From Candidatus Phocaeicola excrementigallinarum (lineage in GTDB: Bacteria; Bacteroidota; Bacteroidia; Bacteroidales; Bacteroidaceae), in NCBI GenBank assembly GCA_019120125.1, contig DWVR01000064.1, positions 62,001 to 126,000 of the forward strand: a stretch of DNA of 64,000 nucleotides, in the 5' to 3' direction. Under the pieces are notes generated by a model, which saw only the letters and a list, made by a program, of their open reading frames with translations, had not been told where the DNA came from and did not search any database. Of the stretch, positions 52,022 through 59,033 are shown piece after piece (position 1 is the first letter of the stretch; every line of letters begins with the position of its first letter). Position numbers and translations under genes: made by a program.

Positions 52022-52846
52022 ATGAAAAAAGCAGGTTTATTGGTTTTGCCGCTGGCCTTGACACTGGCCGGCTGTGACAGTGATGAGAAAAAGGCGGGTG
52101 AGTTGTACCGGAGGGCGGAGACTTCGTTTGCCCGGGGCGAGTATAGTCAGGCCAAGCTGCAGATCGACAGCATCCGCAGCCTTTATCCCAAGGCCTTCGA
52201 CGCTAGAAAGGCGGGCGTCAGTCTGATGCGGCAGGTAGATCTGGCCGAACAGCGGAAGACGCTGGCTTATCTGGACAGTGTGATGGCCGTCAGGCAGGCC
52301 TCGCTCGATTCGATAAAGGGGAATTTCGTGCTGGAAAAGGATACGGCCTATCAGGAGACTGGCAATTATTTCCATCCTTCCCAGGTGGTGGAGAGGAATA
52401 TCGGCCGCACCTTCCTGCGCGCGCAGGTCAGTGAACGGGGGGAGATGTCCCTCACCTCCATTTATTGCGCGGGCGGGCACATCCACCATACGGCAGTGAG
52501 GGTCAGCGTTGGCGACAACTTCGCGCAGACCCCTCCCTCCGATGACAGCTATGAGACCACCGACCTGGGACGCCCCGTCGAGAAAGCGGACTACAGGCTC
52601 GGCAAGGACGGCGGAGTCATCGCGTTCATCATGGCCAACCGCGACCGTAAATCCATGCGTCTGGAGTTTCTTGGCGACCGTAAATACACCACTGTGATGT
52701 ATGCCAATGACATCAAGGCCATTGCGGCGCTGGGCGATCTGGCCCGGATACTGTCATCAATGGAAGAGATCAGGAAAGAGCGGGATGAGGCGAATCTGAA
52801 AATCCGCTTCGTCACCCGCAAGATGGAGGAAAGCGCCGCTGAATGA
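52022..52846 (+). CDS. Lipoprotein of unknown function
   Basis: 274 residues with a classic lipobox (LLVLPLALTLAGC, Cys 18). After it, a helical, TPR-like segment (about 25-65, LYRRAETSFARGEYSQAKLQIDSI) precedes a beta-rich middle (about 100-230) with polar repeats and a charged C-terminal coiled coil (MEEIRKERDEANLKIRFVTRKMEES). No family is recognised. The stop codon lies directly against that of the opposite-strand thioesterase gene, inside an inverted repeat. Confidence 0.8.
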   Translation: MKKAGLLVLPLALTLAGCDSDEKKAGELYRRAETSFARGEYSQAKLQIDSIRSLYPKAFDARKAGVSLMRQVDLAEQRKTLAYLDSVMAVRQASLDSIKGNFVLEKDTAYQETGNYFHPSQVVERNIGRTFLRAQVSERGEMSLTSIYCAGGHIHHTAVRVSVGDNFAQTPPSDDSYETTDLGRPVEKADYRLGKDGGVIAFIMANRDRKSMRLEFLGDRKYTTVMYANDIKAIAALGDLARILSSMEEIRKERDEANLKIRFVTRKMEESAAE

Positions 52847-52859
52847 TCATAGCGGCGCT
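52832..52859. terminator. Inverted repeat spanning two back-to-back stop codons
   Basis: AGCGCCGCT (52832-52840) and AGCGGCGCT (52851-52859) form a perfect 9-bp stem. The 10-base loop holds TGA of the plus gene (52844-52846) and TCA, the minus-gene stop, at 52847-52849. No U run follows, so it may act as a convergent-gene end or transcript-protecting hairpin. Confidence 0.6.
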
Positions 52860-53293
52860 GACAGCTCTTCCAGTGTCTTGCCCTCGAAGGAGCAGATGGC
52901 CTTCTTGTAACTCAACGGAATGTCCACCGGCTCCTTGGTGGCCACGTCGTAGCCCACCAGTACCGTGCGGCATTGGCATTTCAGTACTCCGCTGGCTTGG
53001 TTGACGGCCCGTTGTATGAGCGTGAAACTTTTGTGTCCCAGATGGATGACCGCCGTCTCGATGACCAGTTTGTCGGAAAAGAACACGGGCGCCAGGAAAT
53101 CGGCGTTGATGTTCGCGATGACCACATTGAAGTTCTTCCATTCCTCATTTCCGAAGACATCCTGAAAGTAAGAGGTCTTTGCCAGGTCGTAGAGGGAGAA
53201 ATAGACGGAATTGTTCATGTGCCCGTACTGGTCTACGTCGCTGAAACGGATCTGGACCGGGGTCACGTGTTTGAATCGGATGTCGTTTTCCAT
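52847..53293 (-). CDS. 4-hydroxybenzoyl-CoA thioesterase family (hot-dog fold) protein
   Basis: 148 residues. It has the hot-dog thioesterase signature near the N-terminus: VQIRFSDVDQYGHMNNSVYFSLYDLAKTSYF, in which D and the following GHMNN residues mark the 4HBT active site. The longer frame from 53401 adds 36 unlikely residues; the ATG at 53293 fits the family. Likely hydrolyses acyl-CoA or acyl-ACP thioesters; the substrate is unknown. It is convergent with the lipoprotein gene and divergent from metY. Confidence 0.9.
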   Translation of the reverse strand: MENDIRFKHVTPVQIRFSDVDQYGHMNNSVYFSLYDLAKTSYFQDVFGNEEWKNFNVVIANINADFLAPVFFSDKLVIETAVIHLGHKSFTLIQRAVNQASGVLKCQCRTVLVGYDVATKEPVDIPLSYKKAICSFEGKTLEELSAPL

Positions 53294-53414
53294 GATAAGT
53301 CGATTTATAGTTTCTCCAAATATATATCTTTTTTGTTGAAATATTCCGGCAATGCCGGATATTTTTTTACTTTTGTCCGTCATTATCTGACGGAAGTTCA
53401 AAATCGTTTTTTAT

Positions 53415-54698
53415 ATGGAACAAAAATTAAGCAAAGAGACACTCTGTGTGCAGGGCGGATGGGCTCCCAAGAACGGGGAGCCGAGGGTGCTGCCCATTTA
53501 TCAAAGTACTACATTCAAATATGACAGCAGCGAGCAGATGGCGCGCCTGTTCGACCTGGAGGAAAGCGGCTATTTCTATACCCGTCTGCAGAATCCCACC
53601 AACGATGCGGTGGCCTCCAAAATCGCTGCGCTTGAAGGCGGAGTGGGGGCGATGCTCACCTCATCGGGCCAGGCGGCCAACTTCTATGCGGTATTCAACA
53701 TCTGTGAGGCGGGTGACCATTTTGTCTGCTCCTCCACCATCTACGGCGGGACATTCAACCTGTTTGCCGTGACCATGAAGAAGCTGGGTATCGAGTGTAC
53801 GTTTGTCGACGCCGATGCGCCAGAGGAGGAGATTGACAAGGCGTTCCGCGACAACACGAAATGCCTGTTCGGCGAGACTATTTCCAATCCGGGCATCAAT
53901 GTGCTCGACATCGAGAAGTTCGCGCGCATCGCCCACAGACACGGGGTGCCGTTGATTGTGGATAATACGTTCGCCACTCCCATCAACTGTCGCCCGTTTG
54001 AGTGGGGGGCCGACATCGTGACGCATTCCACCACCAAATATATGGACGGACATGCCACTTGCGTGGGCGGCGCCGTGGTGGACAGCGGCAACTTCGACTG
54101 GGAGGCCCATGCCGACAAGTTCCCCGGACTGACCCGTCCTGACGAGTCATATCATGGTCTGACCTACACGAAAGCCTTCGGCAAGATGGCCTATATGACA
54201 AAGGCTACCGCCCAGCTGATGCGTGACTTGGGCTCCATCCAGTCGCCGGAAAACGCCTTCCTGCTGAACCTGGGCCTGGAGACCCTCCATCTGCGCATGA
54301 AGCGTCATTGCGAGAACGCGCAGAAAGTGGCCGAATGGCTGGAGGCGAACCCGAAGGTGAAGTGGGTGCACTATTGCGGACTGAAGAGCAATAAGTATTA
54401 TGAGCTGGCGCGGAAGTACATGCCGGACGGTTCGTGCGGCGTCATCGCGTTCGGCGTGCAGGGATCGCGCGAGGATACTATCAGGTTTATGGACCATCTG
54501 AAGATGATTTGTATCGTCACCCATGTGGCTGATGCCCGTACCTGCGTGCTGCATCCGGCAAGTCACACGCATCGTCAGCTGACCGACGAGCAGTTGGTTG
54601 AGGCCGGTGTGGCTCCTGACCTGATCCGTCTTTCGGTAGGTATCGAGAATGTGGACGACATCATTGCCGACCTGGAACAGGCGATGGAGCGGATCTGA
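53415..54698 (+). CDS. metY: O-acetylhomoserine aminocarboxypropyltransferase / cysteine synthase
   Basis: 427 residues, PLP-dependent Cys/Met metabolism enzyme. It makes homocysteine from O-acetylhomoserine and sulfide. Family blocks: LCVQGGWAPKNGEPRVLPIYQSTTF, the YTRLQNPTNDAVASKIAALEGG segment, and the PLP lysine in HSTTKYMDGH. ARTCVLHPASHTHRQLTDEQL and the RLSVGIENVDDIIADLEQA ending are typical of MetY. Direct sulfhydrylation is the usual route to methionine in such anaerobes. No neighbouring met gene in this window. Confidence 0.94.
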   Translation: MEQKLSKETLCVQGGWAPKNGEPRVLPIYQSTTFKYDSSEQMARLFDLEESGYFYTRLQNPTNDAVASKIAALEGGVGAMLTSSGQAANFYAVFNICEAGDHFVCSSTIYGGTFNLFAVTMKKLGIECTFVDADAPEEEIDKAFRDNTKCLFGETISNPGINVLDIEKFARIAHRHGVPLIVDNTFATPINCRPFEWGADIVTHSTTKYMDGHATCVGGAVVDSGNFDWEAHADKFPGLTRPDESYHGLTYTKAFGKMAYMTKATAQLMRDLGSIQSPENAFLLNLGLETLHLRMKRHCENAQKVAEWLEANPKVKWVHYCGLKSNKYYELARKYMPDGSCGVIAFGVQGSREDTIRFMDHLKMICIVTHVADARTCVLHPASHTHRQLTDEQLVEAGVAPDLIRLSVGIENVDDIIADLEQAMERI

Positions 54699-54720
54699 CG
54701 GCTTTTTTCTGAGCCTTGTT

Positions 54721-54796
54721 GAACGCAGAGGCACGGAGGACACGGAGTCTGTCATTTTGATGGCTTCCCGGATGTTTCCTCCGTGCCTTTGCGTTT
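54721..54796. repeat. Dispersed inverted repeat, CACGGAG family, copy 3
   Basis: GAACGCAGAGGCACGGAGGA (54721-54740) pairs with TCCTCCGTGCCTTTGCGTTT (54777-54796), two to three mismatches, in the convergent gap after metY, which also carries palindromic array C. Confidence 0.85.
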
Positions 54797-54868
54797 GTCT
54801 TTATCCTACCATTCGGTGTTGGTGTAGCCTCCGGTAGTGAATTCACTTTGGTTTGTCCGTGTCTGTGA

Positions 54869-54952
54869 AAAACGCCTTGACGTTTTGAATAAAACATAAG
54901 GACGTTTTAAGGAAAACGTAAGGGCGTTTCAGATAAAACGTCTTGACGTTTT
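54869..54952. repeat. Tandem array of four 18-bp palindromic units at an exact 22-bp period (array C)
   Basis: Units start at 54869, 54891, 54913 and 54935 (AAAACGCCTTGACGTTTT, AAAACATAAGGACGTTTT, AAAACGTAAGGGCGTTTC, AAAACGTCTTGACGTTTT), with 4-base spacers gaat, aagg and agat. Unit order and sequence nearly match the array at 31847-31930. It separates the convergent metY and LysO genes. Confidence 0.9.
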
Positions 54953-54960
54953 TGGTATGC

Positions 54961-55563
54961 TTAGATGGAGCAGAAGAAAGTGACCAGAAACGGTACGCTG
55001 AAGTCTACGATGAACCCGTGGAAAATGGAGACCACCACAAAATCCTTTCCTGAGCAGCGGGTAATAATGGGGAGGGTGGTGTCCATGGTGGTGGCCCCTC
55101 CGACGGAGATGGGTGCCAGGTTGCCGAACCAGCGCACCAGCAGCGGAGCGCAGAGCAAGGTGGTCATCTCGCGCATGATGTTCGAGAGCAGGGCCACGGT
55201 GCCCAGTTCCGGTCCCTTGTATTCCGTGATGAAGATGCTCGACAGGGAGTAGTATCCGAACCCGGCGCCTACGGCCATGCAGTCGGCCGCACTGCGGTAT
55301 GGAATGAACAGGCTGGCCAATGCGGCACCACCTGTCGTTCCGATGACGGTCGCTATAGGTAGAAGGACGAGGCGGGGATTGAGCGAACGGAAGTTCTTCA
55401 GTGTCTGCGGGTCATGTCCGATGCTGAGGCCGACGCTGAACATCAGCGCGCAGAGCGTATAGAAGCTGATGTCGTTTTCCGTGGCCGCTTCGGGCATCAG
55501 ACGGAAGAGGCCGCACAAGACCCCGACCGCAAAGAATCCGGCAATGGTCAGACTTCCTTTCAT
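54961..55563 (-). CDS. LysO family protein, C-terminal half (DUF340)
   Basis: 200 residues with five to six hydrophobic helices. It corresponds to the C-terminal part of the single-chain E. coli LysO/YbjE, which exports lysine. Features are LCALMFSVGLSIGHDPQTL, GFGYYSLSSIFITEYKGPELGTVALLSNIMREM and TTMDTTLPIITRCSG. Here the protein is encoded apart from its N-terminal part by the ORF just upstream, with ATGA overlap (55560-55563). A two-subunit transporter is the likely result. Confidence 0.85.
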   Translation of the reverse strand: MKGSLTIAGFFAVGVLCGLFRLMPEAATENDISFYTLCALMFSVGLSIGHDPQTLKNFRSLNPRLVLLPIATVIGTTGGAALASLFIPYRSAADCMAVGAGFGYYSLSSIFITEYKGPELGTVALLSNIMREMTTLLCAPLLVRWFGNLAPISVGGATTMDTTLPIITRCSGKDFVVVSIFHGFIVDFSVPFLVTFFCSI

Positions 55564-55850
55564 CGGCTCTTCTTTTCTTTTTTGTTGAGATATGCCCACA
55601 AGCCCTTGGCGGCAAGGCAGCTTCCCAGTACCGCGGCCGCCGTGACACCGGCCGCCTCAACGCCCAGTGTGGCGAATCCGTGTATGATCTTTTTGTTTCC
55701 TCCCACTTCGATGCCCAGGAGGAACAGCAGGACCCAGATCAGGACCGTTATGATCCGGTTGGTTTGGGGAAGACGGCGGTTGCGGAGAAGGAACCCTACG
55801 CACATTCCTCCCAGCATGAATCCGATGACTGTGAACATAACTTGTGGCAC
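55560..55850 (-). CDS. LysO family protein, N-terminal part
   Basis: 96 residues with three hydrophobic segments (MFTVIGFMLGGMCVGFLL, IITVLIWVLLFLLGIEVG, AAGVTAAAVLGSCLAAKGLWAYL), matching the first part of single-chain LysO. It ends in a basic KKEKKSR tail. The following ORF starts inside its stop codon. Total length with the next ORF (296 residues) equals one E. coli-type LysO (299), so the split is likely a natural gene division. Confidence 0.85.
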   Translation of the reverse strand: MPQVMFTVIGFMLGGMCVGFLLRNRRLPQTNRIITVLIWVLLFLLGIEVGGNKKIIHGFATLGVEAAGVTAAAVLGSCLAAKGLWAYLNKKEKKSR

Positions 55851-55860
55851 GATAATTGGG

Positions 55861-55916
55861 CACAGAAGTACGGAGACACAGGGATTATTAAGGGCTCTGT
55901 GTCTCCGTGCCTCTGC
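55861..55916. repeat. Dispersed inverted repeat, CACGGAG family, copy 4
   Basis: CACAGAAGTACGGAGACACAG (55861-55881) and CTCTGTGTCTCCGTGCCTCTG (55896-55916) form an imperfect stem. Unlike the other copies it lies between two genes on the same (minus) strand, at the 3' end of the alcohol dehydrogenase gene. Confidence 0.85.
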
Positions 55917-55924
55917 ATCCGGGC

Positions 55925-57097
55925 TTATTTAAATGACTTTTGATAGATGTTCAAGACTTCCTCATCGGTCATCGGGTGAGGATCGAGGGTGAAGAGCGCT
56001 CCCATCGTATCGCGTGCGTTCTGCACCATCTTCGGGAAGTCCTCCATTTTGATTCCCCAGTCGCTGAGCTTCAGTCCGTATACCTTGCATTCCTTCTGCA
56101 TGCGCACCAGCGCGTCGATGAAGTCGCTCGGGCGGTTGCTCTTCTGCAGGGTCATGGCCTCGGCCATTTTCATGTAGCGTTTCATGCTGTCGTTGCGGAA
56201 TGTCTCGAAGTAGGCTTCACTGATGGCGATCAGGCCCGCGCCGTGGGGGAGTGCCGGATAGTAGGCACTCATGGCATGTTCCATGGAGTGTTCGGAGATG
56301 CAGTTGGAGGTGGATTCCACCAGTCCTGCCAAGGTGCTTGCCCACGCCACTTTCGCGCGTGCCTTCAGGTTGCGTCCGTCGGCGACGGCCACCGGCAGGT
56401 ATTTGTAGAGCAGGCGGATGGCCTCTAGCGCGAACAGGTCGCTGATGGGGGTGGCGCAGTTGGCCAGGAATCCTTCGGCCGCATGGAAGAACGCGTCGAA
56501 TCCTTGGTAGGCGGTGAGATGCGGTGGAACGGAAAGCATCATCTCGGGGTCGATGATGGAGAGGGTGGGATAGGTGAGCTCGTTGCCGAACCCGATTTTC
56601 TCCTGTTTCTCCTCATTCGTGATGACGGTCCACGGGTCGGCTTCCGTGCCGGTACCCGCTGTGGTAGGTATCGCCACGATGGGAAGCGCCTGGGTTACCG
56701 GGCGTCCTTTTCCGCTGCCCGACGGGATGTAGTCCCAATAGTCTCCCTTGTTACATGCCATGATAGCGATGGCTTTGGCGGAGTCGATGCTGCTTCCTCC
56801 GCCCAGGCCGATAACAAAGTCGCAGTTTTCTTTCCGGCAGATTTCGGCAGCTTCCATGACATGCTGTCTGGTAGGATTGGGAAGTATCTTGTCGAATACT
56901 ACAGATGAGGTCTCATTGTCTTTCAACAATTCAATCACTTTATCCAAGTAGCCATATTTCTTCATTGATGTGCCTGACGAGATGACAATCAGGGCCTTTT
57001 TGCCCGGAAGCTTCTCGGTTGCCAGTCTCTTGATCTCTCCACATCCGAACACGATGCGTGTCGGGATGTATAAACTGAATACCGGATTTGTGTTCAT
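55925..57097 (-). CDS. Iron-containing alcohol dehydrogenase
   Basis: 390 residues, standard length for the group III ADH family. NAD binding motif FVIGLGGGSSIDSAKAIAIMA (about 96-116) and PTTAGTGTEADPWTVITNEEKQEKIGFGNE are diagnostic. The second half holds TAYQGFDAFFHAAEGFL and the metal site SEHSMEHAMSAYYPALPHGAGLI with the His residues that bind iron. It likely interconverts alcohols and aldehydes in fermentation; the substrate is not evident. Monocistronic, minus strand. Confidence 0.93.
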   Translation of the reverse strand: MNTNPVFSLYIPTRIVFGCGEIKRLATEKLPGKKALIVISSGTSMKKYGYLDKVIELLKDNETSSVVFDKILPNPTRQHVMEAAEICRKENCDFVIGLGGGSSIDSAKAIAIMACNKGDYWDYIPSGSGKGRPVTQALPIVAIPTTAGTGTEADPWTVITNEEKQEKIGFGNELTYPTLSIIDPEMMLSVPPHLTAYQGFDAFFHAAEGFLANCATPISDLFALEAIRLLYKYLPVAVADGRNLKARAKVAWASTLAGLVESTSNCISEHSMEHAMSAYYPALPHGAGLIAISEAYFETFRNDSMKRYMKMAEAMTLQKSNRPSDFIDALVRMQKECKVYGLKLSDWGIKMEDFPKMVQNARDTMGALFTLDPHPMTDEEVLNIYQKSFK

Positions 57098-57305
57098 AAT
57101 GTTTAGTTTTTTAAGTTTGTGTTTTCAAATGTACAAAATAAACTTGCAAACGGGAATATCTTTATGTTAAAAATAACAACAGCCGTCATTCTGTCTGTTC
57201 CGGAGTGTTCTGCCGGGAAAAGAAAAAGTGAACATTTCTTGCGCGTAATCGGTTTTATTTGTGTATATTGGAGGATTGAAACGTTGAAACTAAAAATCAG
57301 TTTTT

Positions 57306-58388
57306 ATGAGAAAAGGAATGTATGTGAAAAGGATGGCGGCTTGTGTCATGGCGGTCTTGTCGGTGGGCGGCGCCCTGGCCTGCACGGGAATTTCGCTGAC
57401 GGCCGCCGACAGCAGCCGGGTGGTGGCACGGACCATCGAATGGGGTGGAAGTGACCTGAACAGCCAGTATGTCATCGTGCCGCGTGGCCATGTGCAGCAG
57501 TCGTATGTGCCCGGCGGCGTGATGGACGGAAAGAGGTTTGCGGCCCGTTACGGATATGTGGGTCTGGCGGTGGAGCAGAAGGAGTTTGTGGCGGAGGGAC
57601 TGAACGAGGCGGGACTTTCCGCAGGACTGTTCTATTTCCCCGCTTACGGTGAATATGAGGAATATGACGAGTCGGACAAGGCGGAAAGCGTAGCGGACCT
57701 GCAGCTGGTGCCTTATCTGTTGGCCACTTGTGCTACGGTGGACGAGGTGAAGAAGGCGGTGCCGGAGATCCATGTGATAGCCATCGACCCGCGCGCGTCC
57801 ACGGTGCACTGGCGTTTCACGGATCCGTCGGGCCGTCAGGTGGTGTTGGAGATTGTGGACGGGAAACCGTGTTTTTACGAGAATGAGCTGGGTGTGCTGA
57901 CCAATTCTCCGGGGTTCGAGTGGCAGCTGGCCAATCTCAACAATTATGTGAACCTGTATTCCGGAAGTGCTCCGGCCCGGAAACTGGGCGGCAGGGAATT
58001 GAGGCCGTTCGGTGCCGGAAGCGGATTTCTGGGAATTCCGGGTGATGTGACTCCGCCTTCGCGTTTCGTGCGTGCCGCTTTCTATCAGGCTACGGCTCCA
58101 CGGCAGAAAACCGGTGAGGACGCCGTGCTGCAAGGGTTTCAGATTCTGAACAATTTCGACATCCCTGTGGGCATTGAGTTTGCGGACGGCAAGATTCCGG
58201 CCGACATTCCGAGTGCCACCCAATGGACTTCGGCCACGGATGTCACCCACCGGATCATCTATTACCGCACTATGTATAATGCCGCCATCCGCAGCATCGA
58301 CTTGAAAAAGATAGATTTTGCGGAGGTAGGATATGTGGCGGTGCCTTTGGATAAGGTAAAGCGCCAGCCGGTTGTCAGTCTTTATTGA
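57306..58388 (+). CDS. Choloylglycine hydrolase family protein (bile salt hydrolase / penicillin acylase-like)
   Basis: 360 residues. Signal peptide MRKGMYVKRMAACVMAVLSVGGALA would be cleaved right before C26, exposing the N-terminal nucleophile Cys (CTGISLTAAD). The family block ARTIEWGGSDLN follows; the second catalytic residue, usually Asp in BSH, is Glu here. LTNSPGFEWQLANLNNYVNLYSG is the conserved N-rich block. Likely periplasmic, deconjugating bile salts or cleaving other linear amides, but the substrate must be tested. It is followed 10 bp later by the DUF456 gene, so an operon is likely. Confidence 0.88.
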   Translation: MRKGMYVKRMAACVMAVLSVGGALACTGISLTAADSSRVVARTIEWGGSDLNSQYVIVPRGHVQQSYVPGGVMDGKRFAARYGYVGLAVEQKEFVAEGLNEAGLSAGLFYFPAYGEYEEYDESDKAESVADLQLVPYLLATCATVDEVKKAVPEIHVIAIDPRASTVHWRFTDPSGRQVVLEIVDGKPCFYENELGVLTNSPGFEWQLANLNNYVNLYSGSAPARKLGGRELRPFGAGSGFLGIPGDVTPPSRFVRAAFYQATAPRQKTGEDAVLQGFQILNNFDIPVGIEFADGKIPADIPSATQWTSATDVTHRIIYYRTMYNAAIRSIDLKKIDFAEVGYVAVPLDKVKRQPVVSLY

Positions 58389-58398
58389 GTCTGGCGGT

Positions 58399-58872
58399 AT
58401 GGATGTTCTTCTGATTGTCTTGGGGGTAATTTGTCTGATTGTCGCCGTTTTAGGCTCTGTGCTTCCTGCGTTGCCGGGACCGCCTGTGGCGTACATTGGC
58501 ATGTTGCTTTTTCATTTCACCGACCGTCTGCAGTTTACTCCAAAGCAGTTGGTTGTCTGGGCGGTTCTGGTGATTCTTGTGCAGTTGCTTGATTATGTCA
58601 TCCCCATGTTGGGCAGCAAGTACGCCGGCGGTACCAGGTGGGGAAGCTGGGGCTGTGTGGCCGGTACGGTGGCCGGTCTGTTTTTCCCGCCATGGGGAAT
58701 CGTGCTCGGTCCGTTCCTGGGAGCGGTGGCCGGTGAACTGTTGGGTGATAAGGACTTGAAGTATGCCTTGAGGTCGGGAGCCGGGGCTTTGGCAGGCTTC
58801 CTGCTTGGAACAGTCGCCAAGCTGATGCTTTGCGGCTATTTCATCTGGCAGTCCGTCGCCGCCTGCTTCTGA
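58399..58872 (+). CDS. DUF456 membrane protein
   Basis: 157 residues with four hydrophobic helices: LLIVLGVICLIVAVLGSVLPALPGPPVAYIGMLL, LVVWAVLVILVQLLDYVIP, GCVAGTVAGLFFPPWGIVLGPFLGAVAGELLG and GALAGFLLGTVAKLMLCGYF. The YxGGTRWGSWG and Gly-rich helices mark DUF456, a family of unknown function. The ATG at 58399 is 10 bp after the choloylglycine hydrolase stop; the earlier frame from 58372 would overlap that gene. It ends before a CACGGAG-family repeat. Confidence 0.85.
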   Translation: MDVLLIVLGVICLIVAVLGSVLPALPGPPVAYIGMLLFHFTDRLQFTPKQLVVWAVLVILVQLLDYVIPMLGSKYAGGTRWGSWGCVAGTVAGLFFPPWGIVLGPFLGAVAGELLGDKDLKYALRSGAGALAGFLLGTVAKLMLCGYFIWQSVAACF

Positions 58873-58900
58873 AAAAAGAAGATGCGCCAAAATGATTTGA

Positions 58901-58983
58901 AACACAGAGGCACAAAGATACAGAGATTTTTATATTGTTGATTCACAACATATTCTCTCCGTGTCTTTGTGCCTCCATGTTTT
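58901..58983. repeat. Dispersed inverted repeat, CACGGAG family, copy 5
   Basis: AACACAGAGGCACAAAGATA (about 58901-58920, continuing CAGAGA) pairs with the arm TCTCTCCGTGTCTTTGTGCC (58955 on), several mismatches, in the convergent gap between DUF456 and pnp. Confidence 0.8.
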
Positions 58984-59033
58984 ATTCAATTATGACAGAC
59001 ATCCTTCATTATACAGACGGATGTCTGTTCACA

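Noticed and set aside
55550-55570. Sequencing frameshift joining the two LysO ORFs
   Set aside because: The second ORF has its own ATG in an ATGA overlap and both parts have complete membrane segments; kept as a natural split, though not proven.
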